In this document: positions 32,595-44,219 of the stretch, piece by piece | Numbering within the stretch: the first letter of the stretch is position 1 | Layout of the letters: every line of letters begins with the position of its first letter | Source: Euryodendron excelsum | Taxonomy: Eukaryota > Streptophyta > Magnoliopsida > Ericales > Pentaphylacaceae | Reading direction: 5' to 3' | NCBI GenBank assembly: GCA_033060915.1 | Contig: CM065398.1 | Location: 3,756,501-3,820,500 of the forward strand | Length of the DNA stretch: 64,000 nucleotides | Program-made: the position numbers and the translations under genes | Notes under the pieces: generated by a model | Database searches by the model: none | What the model saw: only the letters and a program-made list of their open reading frames with translations | Told to the model about the DNA's origin: nothing

Positions 32595-34222
32595 TCAGGG
32601 GGCTGATCGGCCAGCGAGGGCTGGGCACGAGAGTAGGAATCTGATGGGGTCACACTTGGTGACAAGATGGATGAGGAAGGCCAAAAGATAATGTCGTAAC
32701 TTTTTAGCGGCAAAGACGAGGGCTAGACAATGGCGCTTAATTGGGGTGTATCGCATTTCGACTCCTTGGATTACGCGGCTAATGTAGTAAACGAGTCGTT
32801 CGATTCCTTCAACTTCTTGCACCAGCAAGGCTCCTATAGACTTGCGGGTGGAGGTAAGGTACAATAACAGGGGTTTGCCCTGTTAGGGGGGGGAGGGGTC
32901 ATGGTGAGTGGGGAGAGTAAAATGTCCTTGAGGGCCTAGAAGGCGGTTTGACGCACTGGTAGCCATGCAAAGGGGGCGTCCTTTTTTAAGAGTGGGCTGA
33001 AGGGTTGGGTTATCTCGGCCATGGCAGGGATGAAACGCCGGAGGTAGGACGCTCGGCCAATAAAGGTTCGTAGTTCTTCTTGGTTGGTGGGGCACGGCAT
33101 ATCGCGGATTGCAGTGAGTTTGGTGGGATCGGGGTCGATGCCATGTCGGTGGACTACGCCACCAAGGAATTTTCCCGCGGTGATGCCAAAGGCACATTTT
33201 AGGGGGTTCATGCGAAGATGGTATTTGCGGCATCGTTCGAAGACACCCCGGAGGTCCTTCAAATGGGATGTTTCTTCTTTGGATTTGACTACCAGGTCGT
33301 CGATATAGCATTCCACTGCCTTATAGAACATATCATGGAATATCGCGGTCATGGCGCTCTAGTAGGTGGCTCCCGCTTTCTTCAGGCCAAACGGCATGAC
33401 CGTGTAGAAGAAGTTGCCGATGGGGGTTCGAAAAGCTATTTTTAGGGCGTCCTCGGGTGTCATCTTGATCTGATTGTATCCACTGAACCCGTCCATGAAG
33501 GAGAACATGTGATGGCCTGCGGTGGCATCAATCAGGGTGTCGATGCTGGGTAATGGGAATTCGTCCTTGGGGCAAGCTCTGTTGAGATCGCGGAAATCGA
33601 TGCAGACCTGAATTTGGCCATTCTTTTTAATGATTGTCACTATGCTGGAGAGCCAGATGGGATGCTGAATGGGTTTGATGAATCCAGCATCCAGGAGTTT
33701 GGTTACCTCATCTTTGATCTGGAGCTCAACCTTGGGTTTGCAGAACCGAATGCCCTGTTTGACTGGGCGCACGGCGGGTAGGACGTTGAGGCGGTGCATC
33801 GTCACCGCAGTGTCAAGGCCAGGCATTTCGTTGTAGTTCCACGCGAACACGTCGAGGTGGCACTTGATCAGGTCAAGGAGGGCTGTGCACTGTGGTGCAG
33901 GCAAGTCTTTACAGATGAAGATCGGTCGCGCCGGTTCTAACGGGGGCGCTAGATTGACCTCTTCAAGTTCTTGTTTCTGAGGACGAGGCTCGTCTTGGAA
34001 GCATTCAAGGGCGGGGATAACCTGCTGAAGCTGGGGGTTAGGATTTACGGCGAGGACGAGGGGCTTCACCCGTGGTGTAGGCTTTCTTCGTTTAGGTTTT
34101 CGACGCTTTTTGGGTGTGAAACGAAATGGGGATAAAATGTAGCATTCTATGGAAAGTGGGAGGTAGTCCTGTTGGTGAGGGAGCGCGCATAGGGTGGGGC
34201 CATTGGAAGTGTGGGTTGGCAC
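32595..34222 (-). pseudogene. Tat reverse transcriptase with first RNase H
   Basis: Minus strand in three blocks. 34222-33359 holds the linker and RT start (DAGFIKPIQHPIWLSSIVTI, FMDGFSGYNQIKMTPED, MPFGLKKAGATY). 33352-32936 holds the catalytic CYIDDLVVKSK box and FLGGVVHRHGIDPDPTKL. 32864-32595 holds a weak first RNase H (SIGALLVQEVEGIERLVYY). The breaks at about 33355 and 32880 are frameshifts or stops. The YIDD box is intact. Confidence 0.9.
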
Positions 34223-34499
34223 CGCGCACCGTCATAAGCGGTAGACCATTTTGCCATCAGCGTAACGGAACTTGGTGATAATAGGGGGCGGCTTCGTGTG
34301 GGGGTGAAGGTCGAGGTTTTCCGGAATGGCTTCGAACGGGTGGGACGGCACGGCCTCGTTTTTTAGACATTCGGAGGTGTTGGGGGTCGTTGGCGATAGC
34401 CGACCAGCGGGGCACGAGGGTACTATGCAACGGGGCGGGGGCATCAGACTCATCCAACTCGTCGTAAAGCGTAGCTTCAGCCATGTGAGCTTCCGCAGC

Positions 34500-35054
34500 T
34501 CAAAATAAGCGCAAGGATGCGGAAACGGTGATAACCTCATTGTTCCAGACTGCCTTCATGCATTGGTGATAGGTGGAGGGGATGGCTCCACACCAGTGGA
34601 GCCATGTTCGACTAAGTAGCACGTGGTAGTTGGTGTCGGTATCAATGATGTGGAACTTGGTAGAGGAGTGGATAGGGCCCACACGAAGATCCACCCTCGT
34701 GTATTCAAGGGACCTGTGGGAGTGACTGCTGAATCCTCGAATGTCGAGGGGCTCGTGGACTAGACGTTCTTTTGGTAGCCCTACGGCTTGGAAAATGGCA
34801 TAGGGCATGATGTTCACCGATGCTCTGCCATCCATGAACCCTCGTTGAAATTCCGTGTCTTGGATGAAAACTGGCAGATAGAGGGGGCGGTTATAAGGGT
34901 AGGGGTACATTTGGTCTGCCTCGGAGAAGGTGATGACGAGGTGGTTTTCTTTGAAGATGCACTTGACCGAGCCGCCGGTCTCCATACAAGCTTCTCCATT
35001 TGCATCGGCCGCTCGTAAAATGGCTTGGGTAGCCTCGTACCTGGTGATGGACAA
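34500..35054 (-). pseudogene. Tat aspartic protease region
   Basis: 184 open codons on the minus strand. The active site is GFMDGRASVNIMPYAIF, where families normally have D-(T/S/N)-G, so the D-G spacing is disturbed (DGRAS). Then come LDIRGFSSHSHRSLEYT and YHVLLSRTWLHWCGAIPSTY (flap and C-terminal motifs, LLGRPWLH in relatives). A linker frame (34540-34232) joins it to RT. Confidence 0.82.
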
Positions 35055-35063
35055 TAGGCCTAG

Positions 35064-36663
35064 TTAATCGAAGAAATGTTTGAACTTAGTGGAATTTTGG
35101 AGGACGGTGGTGCGGTGGTGGTCGAAATTTGGGTCCCTGGAGTCGGGCTCGGAGATGTGACAAACGGCTAAATCCTCAGATTCATCGTGGGAGAAAATCA
35201 TGAGAACAACGTCATTGTCATTCCGGTGTTTGGGGAGGGGGTCATTTAGAACGTCAGTCTCGGGGAGCTGCAGTGTGTCATCATGCTTCCACTTGAGGAA
35301 AATGCGTCTGAGAGTGTAACAGTCATGGGTAGAATGGGTGGTGGTCTGGTGGTAGATGCAGAAGTTAGGATTAAGTTTGTCACGCTCAATGGGTTGCTTC
35401 TTCACTTCGGGAAGGACGATCTAGCCGTCGGCCACCCATGTTTGTAATAGGGTTGCGGCTATTTTGGTGGATACGGGCAAGGGAGGGGGGTATTCGCCGA
35501 AGGGGCGCTTCCTACCACTGGGGTTGCCGCGAGTTGTGGGTGTTGCTGCATAAACGGAAGGTCGACGCGGGGGGTTGCGCCATGAGGGAGTTGGCAACCG
35601 GGGAGATTGGGATTGGAAGCTGCATGCGGAGTCTCTCACAGCAGTAATGATGTTCCGGGCGGTGGTAATCAAGCTAGCGAAATCCACAAACTTATGGTTG
35701 ATCATGTGTATTTTGTATCGATTTTGCATTCCTTTAACGCAAATGTTAACTAGCTATTGTTCGACTACTAGGTCCTGAACTTCGAGGGCTCTTTCACGAA
35801 ATCTCTTAACGAATGACAGCAGGCCTTCTGTTTCTCCCTGGGACTCATGGATGAGGTCAAACGCCGAAAGAGGTTCATCGGCGTAAAAGAACTTGCCCAC
35901 GAATCTCTGGATCATGTCGTCCCAGGACGGGATAGAATTGGGTGGGAGGTTGGCATACCAGGAATAAGCTCGGTCGGAGAGCGATTTGGAAAACTCTTGT
36001 TACCGAAGGTTGAGATCTGCTGCGTGGACGCCTAAAGAGTCCACGAACCAAATGACGTGCTCCTTGGCATATCCACTTTTCCCGTCAAACTTGGTGAATT
36101 TTGGGGCAACGTACCCCTCTGGGTATGGTAGTCGCTGGATAGACTTAGCATATGGTGGGTGAAAGTCAAGTCCGCCATTGAACGTTGAACAGTGTTTGCT
36201 TGTCCAACTTTCGCGCGCGTCTGGTCGCGTAGGGGTGTGGAAGTGACGGCCGGATCAAGTTGGAAAAGAGCTCGCCTGGCTGTTGGGGGCGGAGCTGAGT
36301 TGCTAGTACTGGGGTTGAGTGTTTGATCAGGAGTGGGGGGTTCAAAACTTCAAATTACACGTTGGAGCGCTTCAGCGGCGGAGGGGGCGGGTGATACTGT
36401 GGAGACGGAAGTGGGGGTGTTGAGGATAGCCCTCCCGCTCTGCATGGCCTGCATAGTGTCCATTAGGGTATGTTATGACTTCAGAAGAGCAACCACACTG
36501 TCGTTGAGCGTTCAGATCTGCTCACCTTGGGATTGGATGAAAGAAAGGACCTGGGGGCCCTGGTTCTCGAGGTGGTACCAGGGGGCAGTTCTGCCCCCGT
36601 GTTGGAGACTTGGCCTACGTTAAGGCTAGGGTCAGTTGTTTCGTGAGCGCCAGTCATCCCCAA
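35064..36663 (-). pseudogene. Tat gag region
   Basis: Starts at ATG 36663 (MTGAHETTDPSLNVGQ), which lies only about 13 nt inside the 5' LTR and overlaps the PBS zone. After frame breaks, the capsid-like retrotransposon gag domain reads KFDGKSGYAKEHVIWFVDSLG, SDRAYSWYANLPPNS and IQRFVGKFFYADEPLSAFD at about 36150-35840. In-frame stops follow near 35999 and 35755. The zinc-binding segment is at about 35360 (CIYHQTTTHSTHDCYTLRR, a CX2HX4HX4C variant). This gag cannot be translated whole. Confidence 0.85.
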
Positions 36664-36673
36664 TGGAGTATTA
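36657..36673 (-). other. Candidate primer binding site of the Tat element (decayed)
   Basis: Minus-strand TAATACTCCATTGGGGA lies 2 nt inside the 5' LTR. It resembles the tRNA-Arg type site TGGCGACTCCACTGGGGA used by Tat/Ogre elements, with G-to-A and C-to-T changes and one missing base. Plausible but weak. Confidence 0.5.
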
Positions 36674-36675
36674 TT

Positions 36676-37574
36676 TGTTAGGTTTGACGGTGAAGCGTAA
36701 GGCTGACTTACGTGGGGCTCGCCTGGGAGTTCTGGCAGTCACTGAAGCCGACTTGCTCGAGTCTCCTAGCTATGGAAGGGTGAGAACCGAGAGGGCAAAC
36801 AAGAAAGAGAGAGATTTTCACGAGCCAGTAGTGACTCGTATAATAAATGTCATTAGGTTCTGTCTTTTTTGTCATAAATGTGTTGAGACCATTTATAGTA
36901 GGGAGTGATTAGCACTGTGCGGACACATGGCGCGCCGTGACTGGGCAGGCCTGAGTTCCGCCATCATGACCTAGAGGAGTCCTGTCAGCGGCCGCGGCGG
37001 GCGATTGGATGCACGGAGTCAGGCGCTTGTTCAGCCACGGCTCGCCATGTGTCCATTGCATTAAATGTGTGTCGACTCAACATTTAATGCTTAAGATATG
37101 GTATTCAGGTGGCTCTGCGGGTAGATCTCTCTCTCTCTTAGCCGGTTGACGGGACTGGTCCCTCTCGCGCTCGTGAAGCACGCAGCTCAACGATCCCTTT
37201 GATTCTAGCCTCCATTCCACTGCCCGTGGGGAGGGGTCCCGAGCGAGAGTAAGTTAAACAGTTAGGGGCCTGGGCCCGTTAAATGTTGAGGCACAAAGCC
37301 TTGGGTCGTGCTAGGCGCAGGGGCTGCCATGCACAAGCACTCGTTTTGGCCGGAGTCGTGCAAGCGTGGGGCCTGGCTTAAGAGAAACTCTTGGAGCTTG
37401 CTTGAACGAGGCTTGGTGGTTGGGCGCCGAGCCTGCCGCGGGGGCAAGGGCGAGGCGCGGGTTTGCCCGGACATGGTTTGACCATGGTTGACTTTGGGGT
37501 AGCCAAGGGGCCTACGTGGGCCGCCAGATGGGCAAATGGGGTGCCACGTGGTGCCTGTAGACTCGGTACCTACA
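36676..37574 (-). repeat. 5' LTR of the Tat element
   Basis: 899 bp, matches 23998-24897 almost end to end with scattered transitions. On the minus strand it begins TGTAGGTACC at 37574. Confidence 0.92.
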
Positions 37575-37579
37575 GCTTA

Positions 37580-38697
37580 CAACAAGAGGTTTACAAATTT
37601 ACTAAAGGACATAGCAGCCCATAAGGATTTATACAGTTCCATAATTACATCTTACATTATTTCTTCTTCTTCTTCTTCTTCTACACGATCTGGGGATTGA
37701 CTTTCAGCATGAATAAGGTACTCTACAACGACTTGTGAGCTTGCTATATTGTGATGACTACTTTCATGGACTGCATGATAGTTTCCAAAGAGCAGGTTTG
37801 CAGTTGAGTTAACTGTACCTTCCATAGCACTGCTAGTCATCAGATAACGTATGGTGTCTGGTTAAGAACTCCGTCAACTGTTGGATACCATTAGATTGTT
37901 CATACAGCAGGCATTCGAAAGTTAAAATTTATAGACACAAACCTGAACATTTAACTAACTAACTCATCCAAGACAATATTTATATCATATTAGTCTATTT
38001 TTATAAAATAAAGGAAGGGATGTGCTACTTTGAACTCGTGATCTTATTCAGCAGCGACTCCAAGAATGCAAAACTTTAAACACTAATTCTCCAATTATAC
38101 ATTAAAAAAATCATAATCCTGTCAAATATGTCATTTACAATTGTCACCGATGAGATTTGTTGTTTTAGAATAATAAGGTAATAATTATGCTATTAATACT
38201 ATCAAATACGTCATTTTTAAGAATGTTATTACACAATTATTCATCTACTAATCTCTAATTTTGGTTCATTGTTAAGAACGCATTTTTAACTGTTAGAGTA
38301 AACCAATAAAATTAGTGTAAAATTTACTAACAAAGCGGTATTTTTTGCAATGAATGAAAAAGTGATGGTATTTTAAGAATTTACTTAGTTCAAAAAAAAT
38401 ATTTTTATATTATAAATGTTATATTAGTGTATTTTATTAGTATTTAATAATACTTAATTTATTTTTAATTATTATATTACATTATATAATTTCTCTTGCA
38501 CGCTTCAATTACGATATCCACTCACATGTAGAGTGCGAATGACCACAAGATGCACATCTGATATGCAACGTTTTCTGTTCAAAAAGTTGGCGCCCATTAT
38601 CATATAAAATAAAATATTATTTTATTATAGTACAATGAATTATATTACTCTGTTCACAAACAAGATTATATGCATATCATGAGGAGAGGCAGAGGGT
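37580..38697. other. Right flank of the Tat element; possible terminal exon remnant
   Basis: A minus-strand frame 37840-37652 (MTSSAMEGTVNSTANLLFGN ... ESQSPDRVEEEEEEE) has non-repetitive composition apart from an acidic tail coded by a (TTC)n run. It could be the last exon of a host gene whose 3'UTR was split by the Tat insertion at 37575. No upstream exon was recognised on this side. The rest (37850-38697) is AT-rich with nothing visible. Confidence 0.3.
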
Positions 38698-39100
38698 TAG
38701 AGATGACAAAATAACTCGGTATCTCTGTTCTCGTCGCACCTCGTTCCTATTGGTACGGGTATGAAGTATTGCTAATCGGGGGCGGAGTGGGTTTGGAAAT
38801 AAAGTGCAAAAATCCATTACAACCCGAACCGCCCCATTTATAAATATTTATTTATTTTCATATGTATATACTTTATTAAAATAGATTATAGCAATTTTTA
38901 CTTTATTTTTTATGATTTTCTCTTACTTTATCTGTGATGTGCTTGAACAAAACACTATGATAAAGGAAACGGGGCGGGATGTGGTGAATTTGAAAAGGGG
39001 TTAAGCGGAGCGAGGCAAAGTAGGTTTAGAGGGACGGCCGGAGCGGGAAAGAGGTAGGAGTCTCCCAACCCAAACCAGCCCCGCCCAGTTGCCATCCCTA
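38698..39100. mobile_element. Possible hAT-like non-autonomous element (GC-rich, TAGGGATGGCAA ends)
   Basis: The left end TAGAGATGACAA and the reverse complement of the right end TAGGGATGGCAA match at 10 of 12 positions. GC-rich blocks (ggggcgg, cccgccc-like) face inwards on both sides. Elements with TAGGGATGGCAA ends and GGGGCGGG subterminal runs are common in plants. I could not find a clean 8-bp target duplication, so the call is tentative. Confidence 0.5.
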
Positions 39101-39387
39101 CCGTCAGTGGAGTATGTATTGGGAAAAATACTAAACAGTGAAACATATTATTCTTTTTGTACTTGAACGGGACAATTGTCCCCACATGACCTCATGCTAA
39201 ATTCACCTTGGAGGGTAGAAGATTTCATTGTATTTTTCTTTTTTTAACTCATGAGTTAATCCTTTTTTCGTTGGACCACTGGAGTCATTTGGAGGTTAAT
39301 GTTTAAGACTATGAGTTCAATTTTTTTTTATCAAATTATTTTTAATAAAAGCTAAAATTAAAAAGTTATTGATTTTTTTTTAAAGTT
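39101..39387. other. AT-rich spacer, nothing recognised
   Basis: No gene, repeat or element end seen between the possible hAT-like element and the TSD of the solo LTR. Confidence 0.4.
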
Positions 39388-39392
39388 GATAG

Positions 39393-41737
39393 TGTTGACT
39401 TAAAGTTGACCCTTGTTGACTTAAGGTTAATTTCCATGTTGATTTTGATGATAACTAAACCTTGTATTATTTTACTAATGAATCTACTTAGTTTGCAGAT
39501 TAACAAAGTTCATAACTTAGACTTAAAAGTTGAATTGTAAGTCTAATGCATGTCAAAGAAAATGCACAACATGTTCAAGAAGCAAGCAATGAATTCAAAG
39601 AGCTATGCAATGAACCAAACAGAGGATTGTCGCCTATCTCTACTTCAAACAAATATTCTACATTCGAAGAGATTGAAAGTGTTCAATTAAAACTTCTATC
39701 AAGGATGCATAGTTTCAATGAAGATTGATTTGTAAGATAGACTGAAGACTTCGTCAGTTAAGGAGGTGCAATGTTCAGTTAAAGATGAAGAATGGAGATG
39801 TTGTAAATGCCAAAAGAAGATCTCATCAGAATATGCAAAAATCAGTTGAAGAGGTGCAAAGATTAGTTGAAGAAGAATTGATTGTTAAAGAGTTTGAAAA
39901 TGCTCAAGAGATTACTTCATCTAGAATGTAAAGATCAATTCAAGACAATGCGATTGAAGTTACTGAGAAGATGGCTCACAATGAATATCTAATCCCTACC
40001 TAGAATCCAAGTGAAGAATTCTTCTACAATATAAAAGATCCATGAAGACTAGATGCATGAAGGCTTCATCATGTCTGCAATGATCTCAGTAAAGTGATTT
40101 TAATGAAGAATGAAGAATTACTAACAAAGAGAGGAAATCAGAAATCAAGCATTGTGAAACTCTACGCAATTGAGGAAGGTTGGCATTGAAAGAAGATGTT
40201 CTACATTGATAGAAGGAGCTGAGCAAATGAAGAAGAAAATATGAACATTGATCTAATGAAGCTTTGACAGTTTGAGATTCAAAAAGAAGATCAATATCCA
40301 ATAATTGATTCAATCCAAATTGAATAGAAGTTAACTCTGATGAGTTAAGAAGATTTAATTGATCATCATACCCCAAAGATATACTCCTTGAAGATCTTAT
40401 ACCAGTGCTTTGATAAGCTTGATCAATAGAAATCTGAAAGTAGAACTCTGGGCAATGAGGGGACTCATGGAAATGAGAAGTCACCTTCTGATCATAGAAG
40501 TAAAAGGTCTAAAGACAAAATGGGTAATGAGGGGACTCATAGAAATGAGGAGTCGCCTCCTGATCACAAAAGTAAAAGCTCTAAAAACAAAATGGGTAAT
40601 GAGGGGACTCATTAAAATGAGGAGTTGCCTCTTGATCACAGACGCAAAGGCTTGAAGATGACATGATAAATGAGCGGACTCACGAAAGCAAAGAGTCACC
40701 TCTTGATCACAAAAGCAAAAAGTCTGAAGATTAAATAGACAAAGAGCGGACTCATTGAAATAAAGAGTCGCCTCATGGAGACAGACGCAAAAGTTTGAAG
40801 ATGACATGATCAATGAGCGGACACATGAAGACGAAGAGTCGCCTCTTGACAGCAAAAATAAAAGGCTTGATGATAATATGATCAATGAGCAGACACCTGA
40901 AGATGAAGTGTCGCCTCATGACAGCAGAAGCCAAAGATGTGAAGACAGAATGAACAAGGAGTCACCTCATTAATATAAAGAGCGGACTCATGAAGTCAGT
41001 GATCAACATCTGGTAAATGCAGAAGCAGAAAGTGTCGACTCCACAAACTTGGAGCCGACTCCTCTAATATAACGGCTATTTTTCTTAACGTTATAACGGA
41101 CTGGATGTGCATTTATGATACCCAACCACCTCTAACGGATGGAATCAATACAAGGGTACATATACAACCTTCCAGCTGCATTTATACAAGTGATTGAAGA
41201 CAAAAACAAGATTAAATCTACTGACTCACTGATATACTCTGAATATTCTTCATGTATTCTTTAGTGAGCTTTGAATGTAAAATTTACTCTTGCTAGAGAG
41301 TGTTAGTCACTTGTATAGTTTTATACACTTGTAATTGAGAGTTTAGAGAGTTCTCTTATGAAAGCAAAACTCTTGTAAGTTTGAGTGGAGCTTGGACAAA
41401 ATCACTTGAAGATTGAAGAGCTCGGTGAGGAGTTCTTTGTATAGTGAGCTGAGCACTTTGTCAATCAGTATCCCATCTTGTAATAAGTGATTACATAGTG
41501 AAAAAAGACTTCAAGGAGGTGTTGGGGTGAGGACGTAGACCACGGTTTGTGGTTGAACCTCGTTAAATTTGTTTCTCTCTTCTATTGCTCTGTTTTCTTT
41601 GCTTCTACTGATAACATTGCATTGCACATAAATTAATCACTGTTATATTGTTTAGATTAATTTTAATTAATCTTAACTTGTATTAATCTTCGAAAAACCC
41701 AATTCTTCCCCCTCTTAGGTTGCCTTTTGGACCAACA
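39393..41737 (+). mobile_element. Long solo LTR (2345 bp) with TSD gatag
   Basis: Begins TGTTGACTT and ends GGACCAACA (terminal TGTTG/CAACA), flanked by gatag at 39388-39392 and 41738-41742. No PBS or PPT follows it and no internal coding domain is present, so it is a solo LTR. The ending ttccccctcttaggttgcc just before the terminus is typical of long Ty1/copia LTRs (SIRE/Maximus-like), but without internal sequence the superfamily is uncertain. It contains an internal minisatellite. The reading frames inside it come from the repeat and are not genes. Confidence 0.85.
40451..41000. repeat. 72-bp minisatellite inside the solo LTR
   Basis: Seven to eight units of 70-73 bp begin near 40451, 40522, 40594, 40665, 40738, 40808 and 40880 with (a/g)atgagcggactca(t), and each contains agtcgcctc(t/a)tgatcac and a caaaagtaaaag-like block. 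Units diverge towards the right. Nearly all spacings stay close to 72, i.e. 24 codons, so open frames run through by chance. Confidence 0.85.
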
Positions 41738-41794
41738 GATAGGATCCATTAACCTCATTCCATCGTGTGTGGCGCCCAACCCTTGACTTTGTTC

Positions 41795-41840
41795 CAATGA
41801 TATATATATATATAGAGAGAAAGAGAGAGAAAGAGAAAGG
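41795..41840. repeat. (AT)n/(GA)n microsatellite
   Basis: Short run of AT followed by gagagaaagagagagaaag. No function implied. Confidence 0.7.
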
Positions 41841-42295
41841 TGAATGCTATGGTTGGAATAGAAGTGTCTGATTTCATCATCGTGCTTAAAAAATTAATAC
41901 CACCACGAATTTTAAGGTGCTGTGTAAACTTAACACTACAAGAAAAGAGGTTATTTTGCAACGGACAGTTTTTGCAATGGCTCCCTTACCATCGCAATAG
42001 CCATTATTAGCGACGGCATGATTCTTGACGCAAAAAATATCTTATGTGACGACGTATTTGCCACATTAATCAATGTTGTAGCGAAAATTGAAGCAAAACA
42101 ACATTGTTTTAGAGCGTAAATGCGTCGCCCTTTTACGGCGAGGTATTTGCATCGGGGTGATATGCCATTAAAAAAAGTCTTCAATGAAACAACGTAGTTT
42201 GGCTCCTAAACGACGTTGTTTTGTTTCCAAAAAGCTTTTTCCTTCTTTTTCCCTCTAAATGACTAAACCCTAGGAGATATCCTTACCCCACAGCC

Positions 42296-42327
42296 CTCCC
42301 TCTCCCTCTCCCTCTCCCTCTCCCTCT
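42296..42327. repeat. (TCCCTC)n microsatellite in the CACTA element
   Basis: About five units of tccctc, preceded by a taaaccctagg phrase and followed by repeated agtcccatcg/actcc(a/g) phrases up to about 42440. It resembles the 5'UTR of a plant gene. Confidence 0.75.
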
Positions 42328-43644
42328 CAGCATTCACCGTCAACGATTAGAGTCCCATCGCTGACTAGTTCTCTCTCTATTGACAACTCCAGTCCCATCG
42401 ACGACTCCAACCCCATCACCGACTGGAGTCCCGACCAATCTCCATCACGAGGTAATCTTCTCTCTCTCTCTGATATCACCTCCTAACATCTGCAAGTAGA
42501 GCACAAGAAATTAAGGACCGGTTTTTTTTTCCCTACTCGTTTTGATGATTGGAAAGCAACAATATTAAATTTTATGAACATTTTAGACTTACAATAGTCG
42601 AAACATCTTCTAAGAACTCATTTTCTAGCTGCAAAAGCAGGAGATGGGTTAACAAAATAAGATAAAAATAGAAGGGAAAAAATGAACTAATTAGACAAAA
42701 CAAATTTATCAAAAAAAACATGTCCTTTAATTATAAAGAATAAAGAATGATGATATAGCAGAGAAAGAAAGGAGTAAAGAATTGTGGGCAATTACTACGA
42801 GAAATTCTTAAGGCTTCTTTCAAGTCTGTCAGTATAGAGAACAATTAGGGCAAGAACCGTCGCCAGCAGCAAGAACACCACCTACTTTCTTAGCTTGATC
42901 TAGATCAAGCACCACCACTGCCACCCTCACACACACACACACCCTTCTTAACAATATTGGCCCAACCGAAAATATCCCAACTTTTCTGAGTCCAACCTTA
43001 TGCTTTCGAGTCCAAACTAGGCGCTATCCTCTAGTCCTTCCCTTCTATGGCTTTCTTTCCAACAAAAACCACGCATTCGTATCATTGAGGGATTGCATAA
43101 ATAAGTAAAAGAGATGAGAGACAAGAGATGTGATAAATAACTTGCTATTAACATAGCAATGTCCTCTAGTCCTTATGGTTAACTTGCTATTAATGAGCAA
43201 GTTAATCATGGTGACACATTGCATAGTCTAGGCACGAGTGATGTGTGGGAACAAACGGCACGGTCACCGGACTCTCGGTGTGAGAGTTGTGATATTTTTT
43301 CCTTAAGTTCTCTGGGTCATTATTTTTGTGAGAGACTATGTATTTTGTTTTTGTTTTATGGATTTTCATGGGAGGCAATGTTAAGTATATTAATTTTATG
43401 GATTTTGATAGATATTTAAAATATATATTAACTTTGTTAAGCATTTCTGAATGCATTTGGATTTGAATGAATTCCTAAATTTTGTTGTTTGGATCATATT
43501 AAATGTATATTTTATTAGGTAAAATAAAAAATTACAAAAATCATTTGTAATTTATAGAAAAAAATTTTAAATGTATTAGTAATGGCATTTATCATCGCTA
43601 AAAGTGATGTGCAGTCGCTAAAAGTATATACCTTTCTCACGTTA

Positions 43645-43795
43645 TTTTTTTTGCGTTAGTTCACTTCTGTCACTAAAGGTTTTTTGTGATGGTTAAAGCC
43701 GTCGCTAATGATAGTCGCCAAAAGTATTAGAGTCGGTGTTTAACAATCACAAATAACCTTTAGTGACGGTAAGTGAACTGACGCAAAAAAAAAAA
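43645..43795. repeat. Long imperfect inverted repeat within the CACTA element
   Basis: 43645-43690 (tttttttt gcgttagttcactt ctgtcactaaaggtt) pairs with 43746-43795 (aacctttagtgacgg taagtgaac tgacgcaaaaaaaa). This is about 45 paired positions with few mismatches and a 55-base loop. If transcribed it would form a long hairpin. It may instead be a nested element of the same subterminal family. Confidence 0.75.
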
Positions 43796-43984
43796 GTCAT
43801 CCGACGAATATTCTTTGCGATGGTTTCCTTGATATCGCTCTGCCGTTGCTAAAACTATTCGCAACGTCAGTACTTTCATGGCTGAAAATACCATTGTAAT
43901 GCTGATGCTAATGCGTATTTGCAATGGTAAGGTGACTATTTGCGACGGTATGTTGGAGTCGCAAAAGTCGTTTTTCTAGTAGTG

Positions 43985-44219
43985 TTAAGCAACTGCATAT
44001 ACTTCATTGACCAATGCATGGACAAAAAAAACCCTCTTGTATTTTATATCAATGGTACCAAACATTTATTTTTGATATGTACGATTTTATTCATACAATA
44101 TCAAACTACAGTAGGTGATGTAGAATCTTTTTTTCTTTTTTTCTTTTTTTAAATGCTTACAATTTATACAGGACAAATCTAGCGGTTGTGTTACTTTCCA
44201 AGTGACTGTCCATGATAAC
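43985..44219. other. Spacer between the CACTA element and the next LTR fragment
   Basis: About 235 bp of AT-rich sequence with nothing recognised. Confidence 0.4.

Larger units (their letters stand above)
23998..37574 (-). mobile_element. Tat-lineage Ty3/gypsy LTR retrotransposon with antisense PMD gene
   Basis: 13.6-kb element read on the minus strand. LTRs of 900 bp (23998-24897, 3') and 899 bp (36676-37574, 5') share TGTTAGG...CCTACA ends. The 5-bp duplication gctta is at 23989-23993 and 37575-37579. Four extra bases (tgtt) sit between the left copy and the LTR start. From right to left come the 5' LTR, a likely tRNA-Arg-type PBS, gag, protease, RT with RNase H, a second RNase H domain, integrase, a long 3' region holding a plus-strand PMD gene, the PPT and the 3' LTR. 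Two RNase H domains, a long 3' region and an antisense extra ORF are known traits of Tat elements. The coding parts have stops and frameshifts. Confidence 0.92.
41934..43984. mobile_element. Non-autonomous CACTA (En/Spm) element, 2051 bp
   Basis: The left end CACTACAAGAAAA and the reverse complement of the right end, CACTACTAGAAAA, form a 13-bp TIR with one mismatch, the classical CACTA terminus. The flanks are taa and tta, so a 3-bp target duplication is nearly, but not exactly, kept. Subterminal regions on both sides are full of short gcgacgg, gcaatgg and ccgtcgc motifs, as expected for binding of the element's own transposase. There is no transposase sequence. The centre has a CT-rich, aaaccctag-containing block that looks like a captured plant 5'UTR. 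Confidence 0.88.

Noticed and set aside
40410..40885. Open frames on both strands over the 72-bp minisatellite
   Set aside because: Repeat unit is a multiple of three, so frames stay open by chance.
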